Assembly (NCBI RefSeq): GCF_016093275.1
Contig: NZ_JAEDAK010000013.1
Location: 62,001-126,000, forward strand
Length of the DNA stretch: 64,000 bases
Source: Inhella proteolytica
Lineage (GTDB): Bacteria; Pseudomonadota; Gammaproteobacteria; Burkholderiales; Burkholderiaceae_C
Reading direction: 5' to 3'
In this document: positions 1-9,604 of the stretch, in pieces
Layout: the number at the start of each line of letters is the position of its first letter
How positions within the stretch are numbered: the stretch's first letter is position 1
Program-made: the position numbers and the translations under genes
Notes under the pieces: model-generated
The model's input: the letters and a program-made list of their open reading frames with translations, nothing else
The model's database searches: none
Told to the model about the DNA's origin: nothing

Positions 1-830
1 GGCAGGTCCAGCTTCTTCAGGCCCTTGGGCGTGAGCAGGCGGTACTCGGCGCGGTAGAAGTCCAGCGCGCGCTGGATCAGGGCCCGCTGCTGGGCGCCGT
101 GGCCGTCCACGCCCACGCCCACCCAGGTGTCCTTCTGCTCGCCTTCGAACAGGGTCTTGGCGCTGGCCAGCGGGGTGCCGCGCTGCCAGAGCTTGCTGAT
201 GCGCGGGTAGCCCGAATCCGTCATGCTGCCGGGGCCGAAATCGGTGCCGACGAAGATGTGGTTGCTGTCCTTCCAGTCCACCTGGCTCTTGGCCTCGGGC
301 AGTTCGAAGCCGCCCTTGACGAAGGCCTTGTCGCGGGTGTCGAACTCGCGCACCACGGAGGCGTCCGAGCCGCCCGGCGAGAGCGAGAGCAGGCAGCGGC
401 GGTAGTCGGGCGCCAGGCAGTTGGCGCCAGCAAACACCCAGCTCTTGCCTTCGGTGGCGCCCAGGGCGTCCAGGTCCAGCACGGTTTCCCAGGCGGGTTC
501 GGCCTTGGCGTACTCGGCCAGCGTGGTGCGGCGCCAGATGCCGCGCTTGTGCTTGTCGTCCTGCCACAGGTTGTAGACCCAGTCGCCCATGCGCGTGAAG
601 CGGGGAATGCGGTCCTTGGCGTTCAGGCCTTCAAGCAGCTCGGCGCGCAGGGCCTCGAAGCCGGGGCGGTTCTTCAGCAGCGCTTCGGTCTCGGCATTGC
701 GGGCCTTGACCCAGGCCATGGCCTTCTCGCCGCTGACTTCTTCAAGCCAGAGGTAGGGGTCTTCGTCGGGGGTCTGGGCGCCGGCGGTCAGCGCGGTGGC
801 CAGCAGGCTGGCCAGCAGGACGGGTTTCAT
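1..830 (-). CDS. Prolyl oligopeptidase family (S9) serine peptidase, 5' part only
   Basis: The reading frame starts at an ATG on the minus strand (828-830) and is still open at the window edge, so only the first 276 residues are present. Residues 1-19 look like a signal peptide ending in a small-residue site before QTPDEDPYLWLEE. The DPYLWLEEV...AWVKARNAET segment is typical of the N-terminal end of S9A prolyl oligopeptidases, and what follows fits the start of the beta-propeller. The catalytic Ser/Asp/His domain lies outside the window. The signal peptide suggests a periplasmic or secreted peptidase. It is divergent from the coiled-coil gene at 953, sharing a 122-bp intergenic region. Confidence 0.85.
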   Translation of the reverse strand, partial: MKPVLLASLLATALTAGAQTPDEDPYLWLEEVSGEKAMAWVKARNAETEALLKNRPGFEALRAELLEGLNAKDRIPRFTRMGDWVYNLWQDDKHKRGIWRRTTLAEYAKAEPAWETVLDLDALGATEGKSWVFAGANCLAPDYRRCLLSLSPGGSDASVVREFDTRDKAFVKGGFELPEAKSQVDWKDSNHIFVGTDFGPGSMTDSGYPRISKLWQRGTPLASAKTLFEGEQKDTWVGVGVDGHGAQQRALIQRALDFYRAEYRLLTPKGLKKLDL

Positions 831-952
831 GAGCGGCTGGGGCGGCGCAGGGCGCCGACGGTTTGGGAAGCCGGGGATTATGGGGAGGCTTCCGGTGCCA
901 GACGGGGGTCATGGCATCATCGCCGGTTCGTCCAACTGACCCCGTTTCAGCC

Positions 953-1633
953 ATGCGCGCACCCCTTCTGACCCTGGCTTTGATCGCCGCCCTGAGCACC
1001 ACCGCGGTGAACGCGCAAACCCCGCCCAAGCAGCCGGCCAAGCCCGCCGCCAAGGCGCCGGCCAAGCCCGAAGCCACGCCGGCCAAGGCCAGGCCCAAGC
1101 TGATGACGCGCGACGAGTTGCGTGAATGCCTGGCGCGCCGCGAGGCCAATGTCACCGAGAGCAAGGCCATCGAGGCGGAAGACAAGGAACTGCTGACGCA
1201 TGCCGACGCCGTCAAGTCCGACAAGACCGCGTTCGAGAACGAGCAGAAGGATTTCGTGGCCGCGCAGACCGTGCTGGTGGCCGACAACGAGGCCCTGCGC
1301 AAGCGCGGTGAAGAGCTGAGCAAGACCATCGGTGAACTCAAGCCGGCCAAGCAGAAGGAAGTGAAGGCCGACTACGACAAGGCCGCCGCCGAACTGACCG
1401 CCCGCGTGGACGCCCACAACGCCCGCCTCAAGGCCCTGAAGGCGCGTGAAGAAGCCTTGATGCAGAAGATCGACGACTTCAACAAGCGCCAGTCGGAAGC
1501 TTCGGCGCGCGTGGACAAGCTCGGCGAGGCCGAGGACAAGTGGCGCGCCGAGTGCGGCAACCGCCCCTACGACGAGCGCGACGAAGACGCGATCAAGAAG
1601 GAAATGGCCGCCAAGAAGGCTGCCGGCCAGTGA
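953..1633 (+). CDS. Exported coiled-coil protein of unknown function
   Basis: The protein has 226 residues. Residues 1-21 form a signal peptide (hydrophobic core, V-N-A cleavage site). A linker rich in K, A and P (22-50) follows, then a long charged helical stretch (about 55-205) with coiled-coil character. The only two cysteines of the mature protein, C59 and C201, sit at the two ends of that stretch, so a disulfide could staple a helical hairpin; this is inference. The ATG at 953 is chosen because the in-frame upstream extension (from 863) would bury the signal peptide. It is followed 11 bp later by oligopeptidase A. The family is not recognised. Confidence 0.75.
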   Translation: MRAPLLTLALIAALSTTAVNAQTPPKQPAKPAAKAPAKPEATPAKARPKLMTRDELRECLARREANVTESKAIEAEDKELLTHADAVKSDKTAFENEQKDFVAAQTVLVADNEALRKRGEELSKTIGELKPAKQKEVKADYDKAAAELTARVDAHNARLKALKAREEALMQKIDDFNKRQSEASARVDKLGEAEDKWRAECGNRPYDERDEDAIKKEMAAKKAAGQ

Positions 1634-1644
1634 GCGGGGTGCGC

Positions 1645-3687
1645 ATGAACCCGCTGCTGCAGGAGTGGACCGGTCCGGCCGGTCTGCCGCCCTTCGCCGA
1701 GATTGAGCCGGCGCATTTCATGCCGGCGTTTGAGGCCGCAATGGCCGCGCACCGGCAAGAGATCGAGGCCATCGCCGCCAACCCAGCGCCGCCGAGCTTC
1801 GACAACACCGTGGCCGCCTTCGACGCCAGCGGCCGCCTGCTGAACCGCATCGAATCGCTGTTCTACACGCTGGCCGCCTCGGCCACGAACGAGGCCCTGC
1901 AGGCCGTGCAGCGCGAAGTGGCCGCCCCGATGGCCGCGCACGCCAGCTGGGTGGCCATGCACCAGGGCCTGTTCCAGCGCCTGGATGCGCTGATGGCGCA
2001 GCGCGCCCAGCTCGGCCTGGCCGCCGACCAGCAGCGCCTGCTGGAGCGCCTGCACCTGGAGGCCGTGCGTGCCGGTGCCAAGCTGGCCCCGGCCGCGCGC
2101 GAGCGCTACGCGGCCATCATGCAGCGCTTGGCCGAGCTGAACACCCAGTTCGCGCAGAACGTGCTGGCCGATGAAGCCGGCTACCGCCTGATCCTGAAGA
2201 GCGAGGCCGAGCTGGCCGGCCTGCCCGAGTTCGTGCGCGCCGTGATGAAGCAGGCCGCCGTGGAGCGTGGCCTGGAAGACGGTGCGCACCTCGTGACGCT
2301 CTCGCGCTCCCACGTCGTGCCTTTCCTGACCTTCTCGGCCCGCCGCGACCTGCGCCAGCAGGCCTGGGCCGCCTGGGTCTCGCGCGGCGAGCACGAGGGC
2401 GAGACCGACAACCGCGCCATCGCCCAGGAAATCCTGACCCTTCGCAACGAGCAGGCGCGCCTGCATGGCTACACCAACTTCGCCGACTACCAGCTCGCCG
2501 ACACCATGGCGCAGAACCAGGCCGCCGTGCAGGGCCTGCTCAAGCGGGTGTGGGATGCCGCGCTGAACGCCACCCAGCTGGAGCGCGAGGCCGTGCAGGC
2601 CGCCGCGCTCTCGCATGGCTTCATGGACAAGGTGGAAGCCTGGGACTGGCGCTTCTATGCCGAGAAGGTGCGCCAGGCGCGCTACGCGCTCGACGAGGCC
2701 GAGCTCAAGCCCTACTTCCCGCTCGAAGCCATGGTGGCGGCGATGTTCGATTGCGCCCAGCGCCTCTACGGTCTGCGCTTCGAACAGCGGGCCGATTGGC
2801 CCGTCTACCACCCCGACGTGGTGGCCTACGAGGTGTTCGATCAGAGCGGCGCCCACCGCGCCGTCTTCCTGCACGACAACTTCGCCCGCGTGGGCAAGCG
2901 CAGCGGCGCCTGGATGAACGCGCTGCGCTGGGCGCACCGAAACGGCTCTGCGCAGTCGCCCGTCATCCTCAACAACAACAACTTCGCCAAGGGCGCGCCG
3001 GGTGAACCCACGCTGCTGAGCCTGGACGACGTGCGCACGCTTTTCCACGAGTTCGGCCACGGCCTGCACGGCATGCTGAGCGAGACCCGCTACGAGCGCT
3101 TGAGCGGCACGCAGGTGCTGCGCGACTTCGTCGAGCTGCCCTCGCAGCTGATGGAGCACTGGATCGCCGACCCCACGGTGATGCAGCGCCACGCCAAGCA
3201 CTACCAGACCGGCGCCGCCATCCCGCACGAGCTGATCGAACGCATCAAGGCCGCCGAGCTGTTCAACCAGGGCTACGAGACGGTGCGCTACACCGCCTCG
3301 GCCCTGGTCGATCTGGCCATCCACGCGCTGGAAGACGAAGAAGCGCCGGACATCGTCGCCTTCGAGCAGCAGACCCTGGAGCGCCTGGGTGCCCCGGCGG
3401 ACTGCGGCATGAACCACCGCCTGCCGCACTTCCAGCACCTGTTCGTGGGCGACAGCTACGCCTCCGGCTACTACGTCTACCTGTGGGCCGAGGTGCTGGA
3501 CTGCGACGCCTTCGAGGCCTTCAAAGAGGCCGGCGACATCTTCGATGCCGCCACCGCGCAGCGCTACCGCGAGCAGATCCTGGCCGCGGGCAATAGCCAG
3601 GAGCCGGGTGCGGCCTACCGCGCCTTCCGTGGGCGCGATGCGCAGATCGAACCGATGCTGAAGGGCCGGGGGCTGATCCCGGCGTGA
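1645..3687 (+). CDS. prlC: Oligopeptidase A (M3 zinc metallopeptidase)
   Basis: This is a cytosolic M3-family peptidase that degrades short peptides, including signal-peptide fragments in E. coli. At 680 residues it equals the usual OpdA/PrlC length. The catalytic zinc motif H468-E-F-G-H472 is intact in the context LFHEFGHGLHGML, and the downstream FVELPSQLMEHW segment carries the third-ligand region of M3 enzymes. The ATG at 1645 is chosen because it gives the family N-terminus (NPLLQEWTG...LPPFAEI); earlier in-frame codons overlap the preceding gene. The gene ends in front of a strong hairpin terminator at 3709. Confidence 0.95.
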   Translation: MNPLLQEWTGPAGLPPFAEIEPAHFMPAFEAAMAAHRQEIEAIAANPAPPSFDNTVAAFDASGRLLNRIESLFYTLAASATNEALQAVQREVAAPMAAHASWVAMHQGLFQRLDALMAQRAQLGLAADQQRLLERLHLEAVRAGAKLAPAARERYAAIMQRLAELNTQFAQNVLADEAGYRLILKSEAELAGLPEFVRAVMKQAAVERGLEDGAHLVTLSRSHVVPFLTFSARRDLRQQAWAAWVSRGEHEGETDNRAIAQEILTLRNEQARLHGYTNFADYQLADTMAQNQAAVQGLLKRVWDAALNATQLEREAVQAAALSHGFMDKVEAWDWRFYAEKVRQARYALDEAELKPYFPLEAMVAAMFDCAQRLYGLRFEQRADWPVYHPDVVAYEVFDQSGAHRAVFLHDNFARVGKRSGAWMNALRWAHRNGSAQSPVILNNNNFAKGAPGEPTLLSLDDVRTLFHEFGHGLHGMLSETRYERLSGTQVLRDFVELPSQLMEHWIADPTVMQRHAKHYQTGAAIPHELIERIKAAELFNQGYETVRYTASALVDLAIHALEDEEAPDIVAFEQQTLERLGAPADCGMNHRLPHFQHLFVGDSYASGYYVYLWAEVLDCDAFEAFKEAGDIFDAATAQRYREQILAAGNSQEPGAAYRAFRGRDAQIEPMLKGRGLIPA

Positions 3688-3708
3688 TGCGGGTTTGACG
3701 CTTGAATG

Positions 3709-3738
3709 AACAGGCCGGCCTTGCCGGCCTGTTCCGTT
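3709..3738. terminator. Bidirectional hairpin terminator between convergent genes
   Basis: A perfect 11-bp stem (AACAGGCCGGC / GCCGGCCTGTT, 3709-3719 with 3723-3733) closes a 3-nt loop and is followed by CCGTTTC. It lies between the 3' ends of prlC (plus) and the receiver-domain gene (minus), so it can serve both. The T-tract is short on either strand, so efficiency is uncertain. Confidence 0.7.
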
Positions 3739-4119
3739 TCAGCCCCTGTGGGGCAGGCGCTCGGCCAGGCCCTTCTGGAAAGCCTGGAAATCGATCGGCT
3801 TGGTCCAGTAATCAGCAAAGCCGGCGGCCAGCGCGGACTTGATGTCCTCGGGCATGGCATTGGCCGACAGGGCGATGCAGGGAATCGCGGCGGTATCGGG
3901 GTGCTCGGCCAGGGCCTGGCGGACCTGGAAGCCGTCCAGATCGGGCAGTTGCATGTCCAGCAGCACCAGGTGCGGGCGCCAGTCGCGCGCCAGCGCCAGG
4001 CCGGACTGGCCGTCTTCGGCGCCGCGCAGCTCGATGTCCGCCCTTCGGCTCACCAGCTCTTCCACCACCAGGGCGTTGACGGGGTTGTCCTCGATATAGA
4101 GCAGGCGGTAGGCGGGCAT
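3739..4119 (-). CDS. Stand-alone response regulator receiver protein
   Basis: The protein has 126 residues and consists of a single REC domain with no output domain. Acidic pocket residues E10-D11 (YIEDNP), phosphoacceptor D55 (LVLLDMQLPD), the Ser/Thr of IALSANA and the lysine of WTKPI are all present, so it should be phosphorylatable. Such single-domain proteins act as phosphate shuttles or as partners of hybrid histidine kinases; no kinase gene is adjacent. The ATG at 4119 is the natural start. The long upstream in-frame extension lies antisense to a small plus-strand membrane gene and is compositionally non-native. Confidence 0.9.
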   Translation of the reverse strand: MPAYRLLYIEDNPVNALVVEELVSRRADIELRGAEDGQSGLALARDWRPHLVLLDMQLPDLDGFQVRQALAEHPDTAAIPCIALSANAMPEDIKSALAAGFADYWTKPIDFQAFQKGLAERLPHRG

Positions 4120-4371
4120 GGGGCAGGATCTTCGCCCAGTTTGCTTGCGGGGCCCTTGCGCCTGGCGCGTGCTTGCGGGGGTGGGTTTTTCCGGCCTGTG
4201 ACGTCGCTGCAGGGCGCGATGGCTTGGCCCGCTGCCCCGCGCGAAGGCCTGTTGCCGCGCCGCTGCCCGTGAGCGCTTGAAACCCCGCACTTGGGGCGCG
4301 CGGAGCGGCTCGTGCTTGAATTCCGGCCTGACGCCCCCATTTGGCCGGGGATCTTGCAAGGAGTTGCTGCT

Positions 4372-4656
4372 GTGTTGAATGCCGTGGTGCGGGCCGTGTT
4401 CGTGGTGGCGGCCGCCGTCCTGACCCTGGGTCTGCTGGCCCTGGGCCTGCTGGTGGCGGCGGTGCTGCTGGCCGTGTTCGGCCTGCGCCGCCTGCTGGCC
4501 CGCCTGCTCGGCCGGCCGCAGCCGCGCCGGCCGGACTTCCGCTTTGCGACCCAGGCTTGGCCGCGGCGCCAGCAGGCCCGCGGGGCGGCTGGTGAGGTGG
4601 TGGATGCCGAAGTGCGCGAGGTTCGCGACGCCCCGGTGGTGCGCGAGCTGCGCTGA
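4372..4656 (+). CDS. Small membrane protein of unknown function
   Basis: A GTG start at 4372 is preceded by AAGGAG (4358-4363) with 8 nt spacing, the best Shine-Dalgarno in the area. The 94-residue product has a hydrophobic segment from about residue 8 to 40 (alanine, leucine and valine), an arginine-rich turn (GLRRLLARLLGR) and a charged C-terminal tail ending in EVREVRDAPVVREL. It probably spans the inner membrane once or as a tight hairpin. No family is recognised. Confidence 0.65.
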   Translation: MLNAVVRAVFVVAAAVLTLGLLALGLLVAAVLLAVFGLRRLLARLLGRPQPRRPDFRFATQAWPRRQQARGAAGEVVDAEVREVRDAPVVRELR

Positions 4657-4695
4657 GCACGGCGCCGCGCCGCTGACAGCGGCCCGGGAGGCTGC

Positions 4696-5076
4696 TTGAG
4701 CGCGCATTGGTTCCTGCTGGGCAGTGCCGCCATGGGCTTGGGCCAGGTGCTGGACGCCGGCCTGCTGTGGCGCGCGCGCGGGCGCATCAGCCTGACCCCT
4801 TTGTGCTTTTCCCTGGCGGAGTGGATCTGGGCGGCGCTGGCCCTGCTGGCCTGGCGTGAGGCCGACCCGGCCGTGCCCTGGTGGCTGCCCGCGCTGTTCC
4901 TGGCCTATGTGGCCGGCTTTGCGGTGCATGCCGCCCGTCAGGCCCGGCCGGAGGAGCCGGCGCTGCGCGACCTGACGCCGCGCGAGATCCAGGCCGGCGC
5001 GTTGTTCGGGGCCCTGTACCTGGGCCTTTCCGTGATGCTGTTGCTGGCGGGGCCCGCGGCCGAGATCAGTCCCTGA
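4696..5076 (+). CDS. Small integral membrane protein
   Basis: The 126-residue product starts at TTG 4696, behind GGGAGG at 4686. About four hydrophobic segments are visible (residues 5-25, 33-53, 62-80 and 97-120), with a charged loop (RPEEPALRDLTPREIQ) before the last. It is a hypothetical inner-membrane protein of unknown role. Its last 11 bp overlap the 3' end of the convergent dienoyl-CoA isomerase gene. Confidence 0.65.
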   Translation: MSAHWFLLGSAAMGLGQVLDAGLLWRARGRISLTPLCFSLAEWIWAALALLAWREADPAVPWWLPALFLAYVAGFAVHAARQARPEEPALRDLTPREIQAGALFGALYLGLSVMLLLAGPAAEISP

Positions 5077-5893
5077 ATTGCGGCGCTTGGCCGCCGCGGC
5101 CCTTCATCAGCGCCGTCATCAGGTCTTCGGAGATCAGCATCGCCGCGTTCCAGCTGGCGATCTGTTCCAGGCCGTCGGCCACGCTGTGGTCGCGCGCGTA
5201 GTTCAGAGCCTGCTTGCTGCCGCGGATGGCCAGCGGCGACTTGCTGGCAATCTGCTGGGCGATTCCGAGCACGCCGGCGTCCAGCTCGGCGCGGCTGGCG
5301 AACACGCGATTCACCAGGCCGATGGACAGGGCCTCGGCAGCATCCACCTTGCGGCCGGTGTAGGCCAGCTCGCGCACCAGGCCCTGGTTGCCCACCAGCT
5401 TGGGCAGGCGCTGCAGGGTGCCCACGTCGGCCACCATGCCGATGTCGATCTCCTTGATGGCGAACTCGGCCTCGGCACTGCAGTAGCGCATGTCGGCGCA
5501 GCAGATCAGGTCGATGCCGCCACCCAGGCAGGCGCCATGCACGGCGGCCAGCACGGGCTTGCGGCAGCGCTCCAGGCTGGTCAGGGTGTCCTGCAGCTCC
5601 AGGATCAGGGCGCGCAGCTTCTCGCGCACGCGCGCCTCGCAGTCGTCCTGGATCTGGCCCTGCAGGCCCATCATCATTCCGAGGTCGATGCCGGCCGTGA
5701 AGTGCGGCCCTTCGGCGCGCAGCACCACGGCGCGCACCTCGGGCGTGCGGTCGGCCCACTGCATGGCGCTGCGGATGTCCTGCCACATCGCCCAGTTCAT
5801 GGCATTGGCCTTGTCGGGCCGGTTCAGGCTGAGGACGGCGACGGCGCCCTCCAGGCGGGCGCTCAGGGTTTCAAAGGTGGGCAGCATGGACAT
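5066..5893 (-). CDS. Delta(3,5)-Delta(2,4)-dienoyl-CoA isomerase family crotonase
   Basis: A crotonase-fold protein of 275 residues. Beyond the generic oxyanion-hole region (GACLGGGIDLICCADMRYC) it carries the segment KEIDIGMVADVGTLQRLPK. In the ECH1 family the acidic residues equivalent to the Asp of the DMRYC stretch, the Glu of KEID and the Asp of VAD carry out 1,5-proton transfer. All are present here, so it probably handles double-bond isomerisation of unsaturated fatty acids in beta-oxidation rather than plain hydration. The start is placed at the ATG at 5893 (MSMLPTFETLS); 5887 or an ATG near 5927 are alternatives. Confidence 0.85.
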   Translation of the reverse strand: MSMLPTFETLSARLEGAVAVLSLNRPDKANAMNWAMWQDIRSAMQWADRTPEVRAVVLRAEGPHFTAGIDLGMMMGLQGQIQDDCEARVREKLRALILELQDTLTSLERCRKPVLAAVHGACLGGGIDLICCADMRYCSAEAEFAIKEIDIGMVADVGTLQRLPKLVGNQGLVRELAYTGRKVDAAEALSIGLVNRVFASRAELDAGVLGIAQQIASKSPLAIRGSKQALNYARDHSVADGLEQIASWNAAMLISEDLMTALMKGRGGQAPQFRD

Positions 5894-5955
5894 GAGGGGG
5901 GCAGGGCTCTGGCTTGGAGCCTGCATCATGCAGGCTGTTCGCCTTGGAGTCGCCC

Positions 5956-6264
5956 ATGAGCCCTGCCTATGTATATGTCTGGGAGTTCCGTGTCGCACGC
6001 GCGCAGCGGGTCGGCTTCCTGGCCGCCTACGGCCAGCAGGGGCGCTGGGCGCAGTTGTTCGCCCAGGCGCCGGGCTACCTGGGCACACAACTGCTGCAGG
6101 ACCAGGCGGACGAAAACCGCTTCCTGACCCTGGACCGCTGGGCCAGCGCCGCCGCCCATGCGGACTTCCACGCCCAGTTCGACGCCGAGTACCGGGCCCT
6201 GGACCAGGAGTGCGAGATCCTGACCGAGGACGAGCGCAGCCTGGGCTCGTACTGGGGCCTTTGA
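5956..6264 (+). CDS. Antibiotic-biosynthesis-monooxygenase-like (ABM fold) protein
   Basis: A 102-residue protein with a dimeric alpha/beta-barrel ABM-like sequence: an initial strand (YVYVWEFRV), a GRWAQLFAQAPGYLGTQLL stretch, then DRWASAAAHADFHAQF, the typical pattern of small ABM/NIPSNAP-type proteins. The substrate is unknown. The ATG at 5956 has GGAG at 5945-5948. It is divergent from the dienoyl-CoA isomerase. Confidence 0.7.
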   Translation: MSPAYVYVWEFRVARAQRVGFLAAYGQQGRWAQLFAQAPGYLGTQLLQDQADENRFLTLDRWASAAAHADFHAQFDAEYRALDQECEILTEDERSLGSYWGL

Positions 6265-6299
6265 GCCAAGGGCGCGGCCTGCGGCTTCAGCGCTGCTCG

Positions 6300-6719
6300 T
6301 CAGAGGTTTGCCGCCAGGAGCTGGGCCATCCAGACCGCGAACACCGGCCCTGCGATGACCAACCAGCACAGCAGAGCCATCAGCGCCGCCAGTCCGACGG
6401 CCACGCTGGCGTAATCCTTGGCGTCACGGGACAGCGGGTGGGGCTCCAGGGAGACGCGGTCGACTGCCGCCTCGATGGCCGAGTTCAGGTACTCGACCAG
6501 CACCACCAGCAGCAGCGAAAGCACGAGCAGCAGGTGCTCGATGCGCGGCACGGGTAGCAGCAGGGCGACGATGCAAAGCACCCAGCAGGCAATCGATACC
6601 TCACCGGTGGCCGGGTCATGACGCAGGCCGCGCCAGATGCCGGCCGACTGGTGCCTGGCGGCCTGGGCGATGCGTGTGAAGCCCCTGCTTTTCCAGCCCG
6701 GGTCCGTTGAGGCGCTCAT
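6300..6719 (-). CDS. dgkA: Diacylglycerol kinase, prokaryotic DgkA type
   Basis: A 139-residue integral membrane kinase that phosphorylates diacylglycerol during lipid recycling. The family motif EYLNSAIEAAVDRVSLE is intact, including the Glu and Asn of the active site, and is flanked by three hydrophobic helices. The N-terminal region (GFTRIAQAARHQSAGIWRGLRHD) matches the amphipathic surface helix. The start is ATG 6719; an in-frame ATG 15 codons upstream is less likely. It lies 45 bp downstream of the adenine deaminase gene on the same strand. Confidence 0.93.
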   Translation of the reverse strand: MSASTDPGWKSRGFTRIAQAARHQSAGIWRGLRHDPATGEVSIACWVLCIVALLLPVPRIEHLLLVLSLLLVVLVEYLNSAIEAAVDRVSLEPHPLSRDAKDYASVAVGLAALMALLCWLVIAGPVFAVWMAQLLAANL

Positions 6720-6764
6720 GGGCTGCTCCGGTATGGCGCTGGCAATCGGCACGCGGGGCTTCAA

Positions 6765-7844
<1,080 letters not shown>

Positions 7845-7930
7845 TCACGCATCCGTCGCTCCAGTGAATCTTCCTACCTGCCGGCGAGCACCACCTGGCG
7901 ATGTGCGCGGAAGCGGCGAAGACCTCATGC

Positions 7931-8335
7931 TCAGCCTGTTGAGCGCCTGGCACTTCGCCGGGCGCGCCAGTTCATCCACGCGAGCGCAAGACTGCTGCTC
8001 AGATGAATTGCCGATGCCCCGGTATAGACATACCACCCGAGCAGCAGCTTGCCCTTCCACTGCAGGGCGAAGGTCAGGAAGCTGACCGCATACAGCCCGG
8101 CAGTACAGGAAGCAATCGAGGCGATGAGGCGCCAGATCATGGGAAGCCGCCGCCACCAGACCAGCAGAGGCGGCAGATAGACAGCCAGCACCATCCACCA
8201 TTGGCTCGGATCGCCGGAAAGAGGAAAGAAGACCTCCTCCTTTCCTTTGAGCGTGCAGGACTGCAAGGGCAGGAACAGACAGACAGCGATCAACAGGGAG
8301 CTGAGCTTCAGCAGCCTCTGCAGGCTCTCACCCAT
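7931..8335 (-). CDS. Small membrane protein coupled to rsgA
   Basis: A 134-residue product with about four hydrophobic segments (residues 10-28, 46-62, 68-90, 97-116) and a basic C-terminus. Residues LFLPLQSC near position 20 resemble a weak lipobox, so it may be a lipoprotein. Its first codons overlap the 3' end of rsgA by 8 bp, which suggests translational coupling in one operon. No family is recognised. Confidence 0.65.
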   Translation of the reverse strand: MGESLQRLLKLSSLLIAVCLFLPLQSCTLKGKEEVFFPLSGDPSQWWMVLAVYLPPLLVWWRRLPMIWRLIASIASCTAGLYAVSFLTFALQWKGKLLLGWYVYTGASAIHLSSSLALAWMNWRARRSARRSTG

Positions 8336-9281
8336 AGTGTGGCGGCCGGCTCAGCTCGTCATGCAGCTCCAGATAGATCCGATACCGGCTCTCCACGATC
8401 CGCCCCTCCTTCAGCGCCGCCTGCACCGCACAACCCGGCTCCTGCCGGTGCGTGCAGTTGGCGAAGCGGCAGCCCGCGGCCGCCGCGGCGGCGAAGTCGG
8501 GCATCAGGCCGGCCAGTTGGGTGGGGGTGATGTGCTGGATGCCGAAGGTCTGGAAGCCCGGCGAATCCAGCCAGCCGGATTGGCGTTCGGCGTCCAGCCA
8601 GTACCACTGCGTGTGGGTGGTGGTGTGGCGGCCGCTGTTCAGGGCTTCGGAAATCTCGCCCACCTGGGCCTGGGCATCGGGAATGAGCAGATTGGTGAGC
8701 GTGCTCTTGCCCGTGCCGCTGGGGCCCAGCACCAGCGTGGTCTTGCCCTGCAGCCAGGGGGCTAGCCGTGCCAGGGCGCCGGCCGGGTCGGCCTGCAGGC
8801 TCCACTCGAACACCTGGATGCCCATGGCGGTGTAGGGCGCGAGGCGCTGGCGCGCCGCGGCCACGCCGGGCAGATCGGTCTTGTTCAGGCCGATGCGGGC
8901 CTCGATACCTGCCTCGGCCGCCGCCACCAGGGCGCGGCTGAGCAGGGATTCGCTGAACACCGGCTCCACGGCCACCAGCACCAGCAGCTGGTCCACGTTG
9001 GCGGCGAAGCTCTTGCTGCGCCATTCGTCCTGGCGGTAGAGCAGGTTGCGGCGCGGCTCCAGGGCCTCGATGACGCCCTCGTCGCTGCCGGTCATCTGCC
9101 AGCGCACGCGGTCGCCCACCACGGCGTCGCTCTTTTTGCCGCGCGGGTGGCAGAGGATGCGCCCGCCTTCCGCCGTTTCCACCAGGTAGTGGCGCCCGTG
9201 GCCGCGCACCACCAGGCCCAGATCCAGATGGTCGCGCGGTGCTTGCTGAAGCTTGCGCTCGCGCGAGCCCGGTCGGCTCAA
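8328..9281 (-). CDS. rsgA: Ribosome small-subunit-dependent GTPase RsgA
   Basis: A 317-residue circularly permuted GTPase that acts in late 30S subunit maturation. An N-terminal OB domain (about 15-85) is followed by G4 NKTD, G1 GPSGTGKS and G3 DSPG in the permuted order diagnostic of RsgA/YloQ. The C-terminal zinc knuckle C-x5-C-x-H-x5-C (CRFANCTHRQEPGC) is intact. Its ATG overlaps the stop codon of the pterin dehydratase gene by 4 bp. Confidence 0.96.
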   Translation of the reverse strand: MSRPGSRERKLQQAPRDHLDLGLVVRGHGRHYLVETAEGGRILCHPRGKKSDAVVGDRVRWQMTGSDEGVIEALEPRRNLLYRQDEWRSKSFAANVDQLLVLVAVEPVFSESLLSRALVAAAEAGIEARIGLNKTDLPGVAAARQRLAPYTAMGIQVFEWSLQADPAGALARLAPWLQGKTTLVLGPSGTGKSTLTNLLIPDAQAQVGEISEALNSGRHTTTHTQWYWLDAERQSGWLDSPGFQTFGIQHITPTQLAGLMPDFAAAAAAGCRFANCTHRQEPGCAVQAALKEGRIVESRYRIYLELHDELSRPPHYG

Positions 9282-9604
9282 GGCGAGACCTCAGGCAGGG
9301 CGCTCACCTGCGCCGCGCAGATCACATCGTTCAGGCTCACCTTGCCACCGGCGCTGTGCGTGCTCCAGCGCACCGTGGCCATGCCATAGCTGAGCGACAT
9401 GTCGGGGTGGTGGTCCTGCGCATGGGCCAGCTCGGCCACGGCGTTGGCGAAGGCCATCACCTGGTAGAAGTTGTCGAACTCGAAGCGGGCGCGCAGGCCG
9501 CCGTTTTCGTGGGTCCAGCCGGGCAGTTGGGGCAGCCATTCGGCCACGGCGCTGTCGTCCAGCGCGGGGGCATTGGCCTGGCAATGGGCGGTGAGCGGGT
9601 TCAT
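9278..9604 (-). CDS. phhB: 4a-hydroxytetrahydrobiopterin dehydratase (PCD/DCoH)
   Basis: A 108-residue pterin-4a-carbinolamine dehydratase. The active-site pattern [E/D]-x3-H-[H/D]-P appears as HAQDHHPDMSLSYG, preceded by the FNNFY-like RFEFDNFYQVMAFANAVAELA. It normally recycles the pterin cofactor of phenylalanine hydroxylase, but no hydroxylase is nearby. It overlaps the M48 protease gene upstream (ATGA at 9601-9604) and rsgA downstream. Confidence 0.93.
   Translation of the reverse strand: MNPLTAHCQANAPALDDSAVAEWLPQLPGWTHENGGLRARFEFDNFYQVMAFANAVAELAHAQDHHPDMSLSYGMATVRWSTHSAGGKVSLNDVICAAQVSALPEVSP

Noticed and set aside
3739-4929. Long version of the receiver protein (396 codons)
   Set aside because: The extra N-terminal part is antisense to two small plus-strand genes with good RBSs and has no kinase or PAS features.
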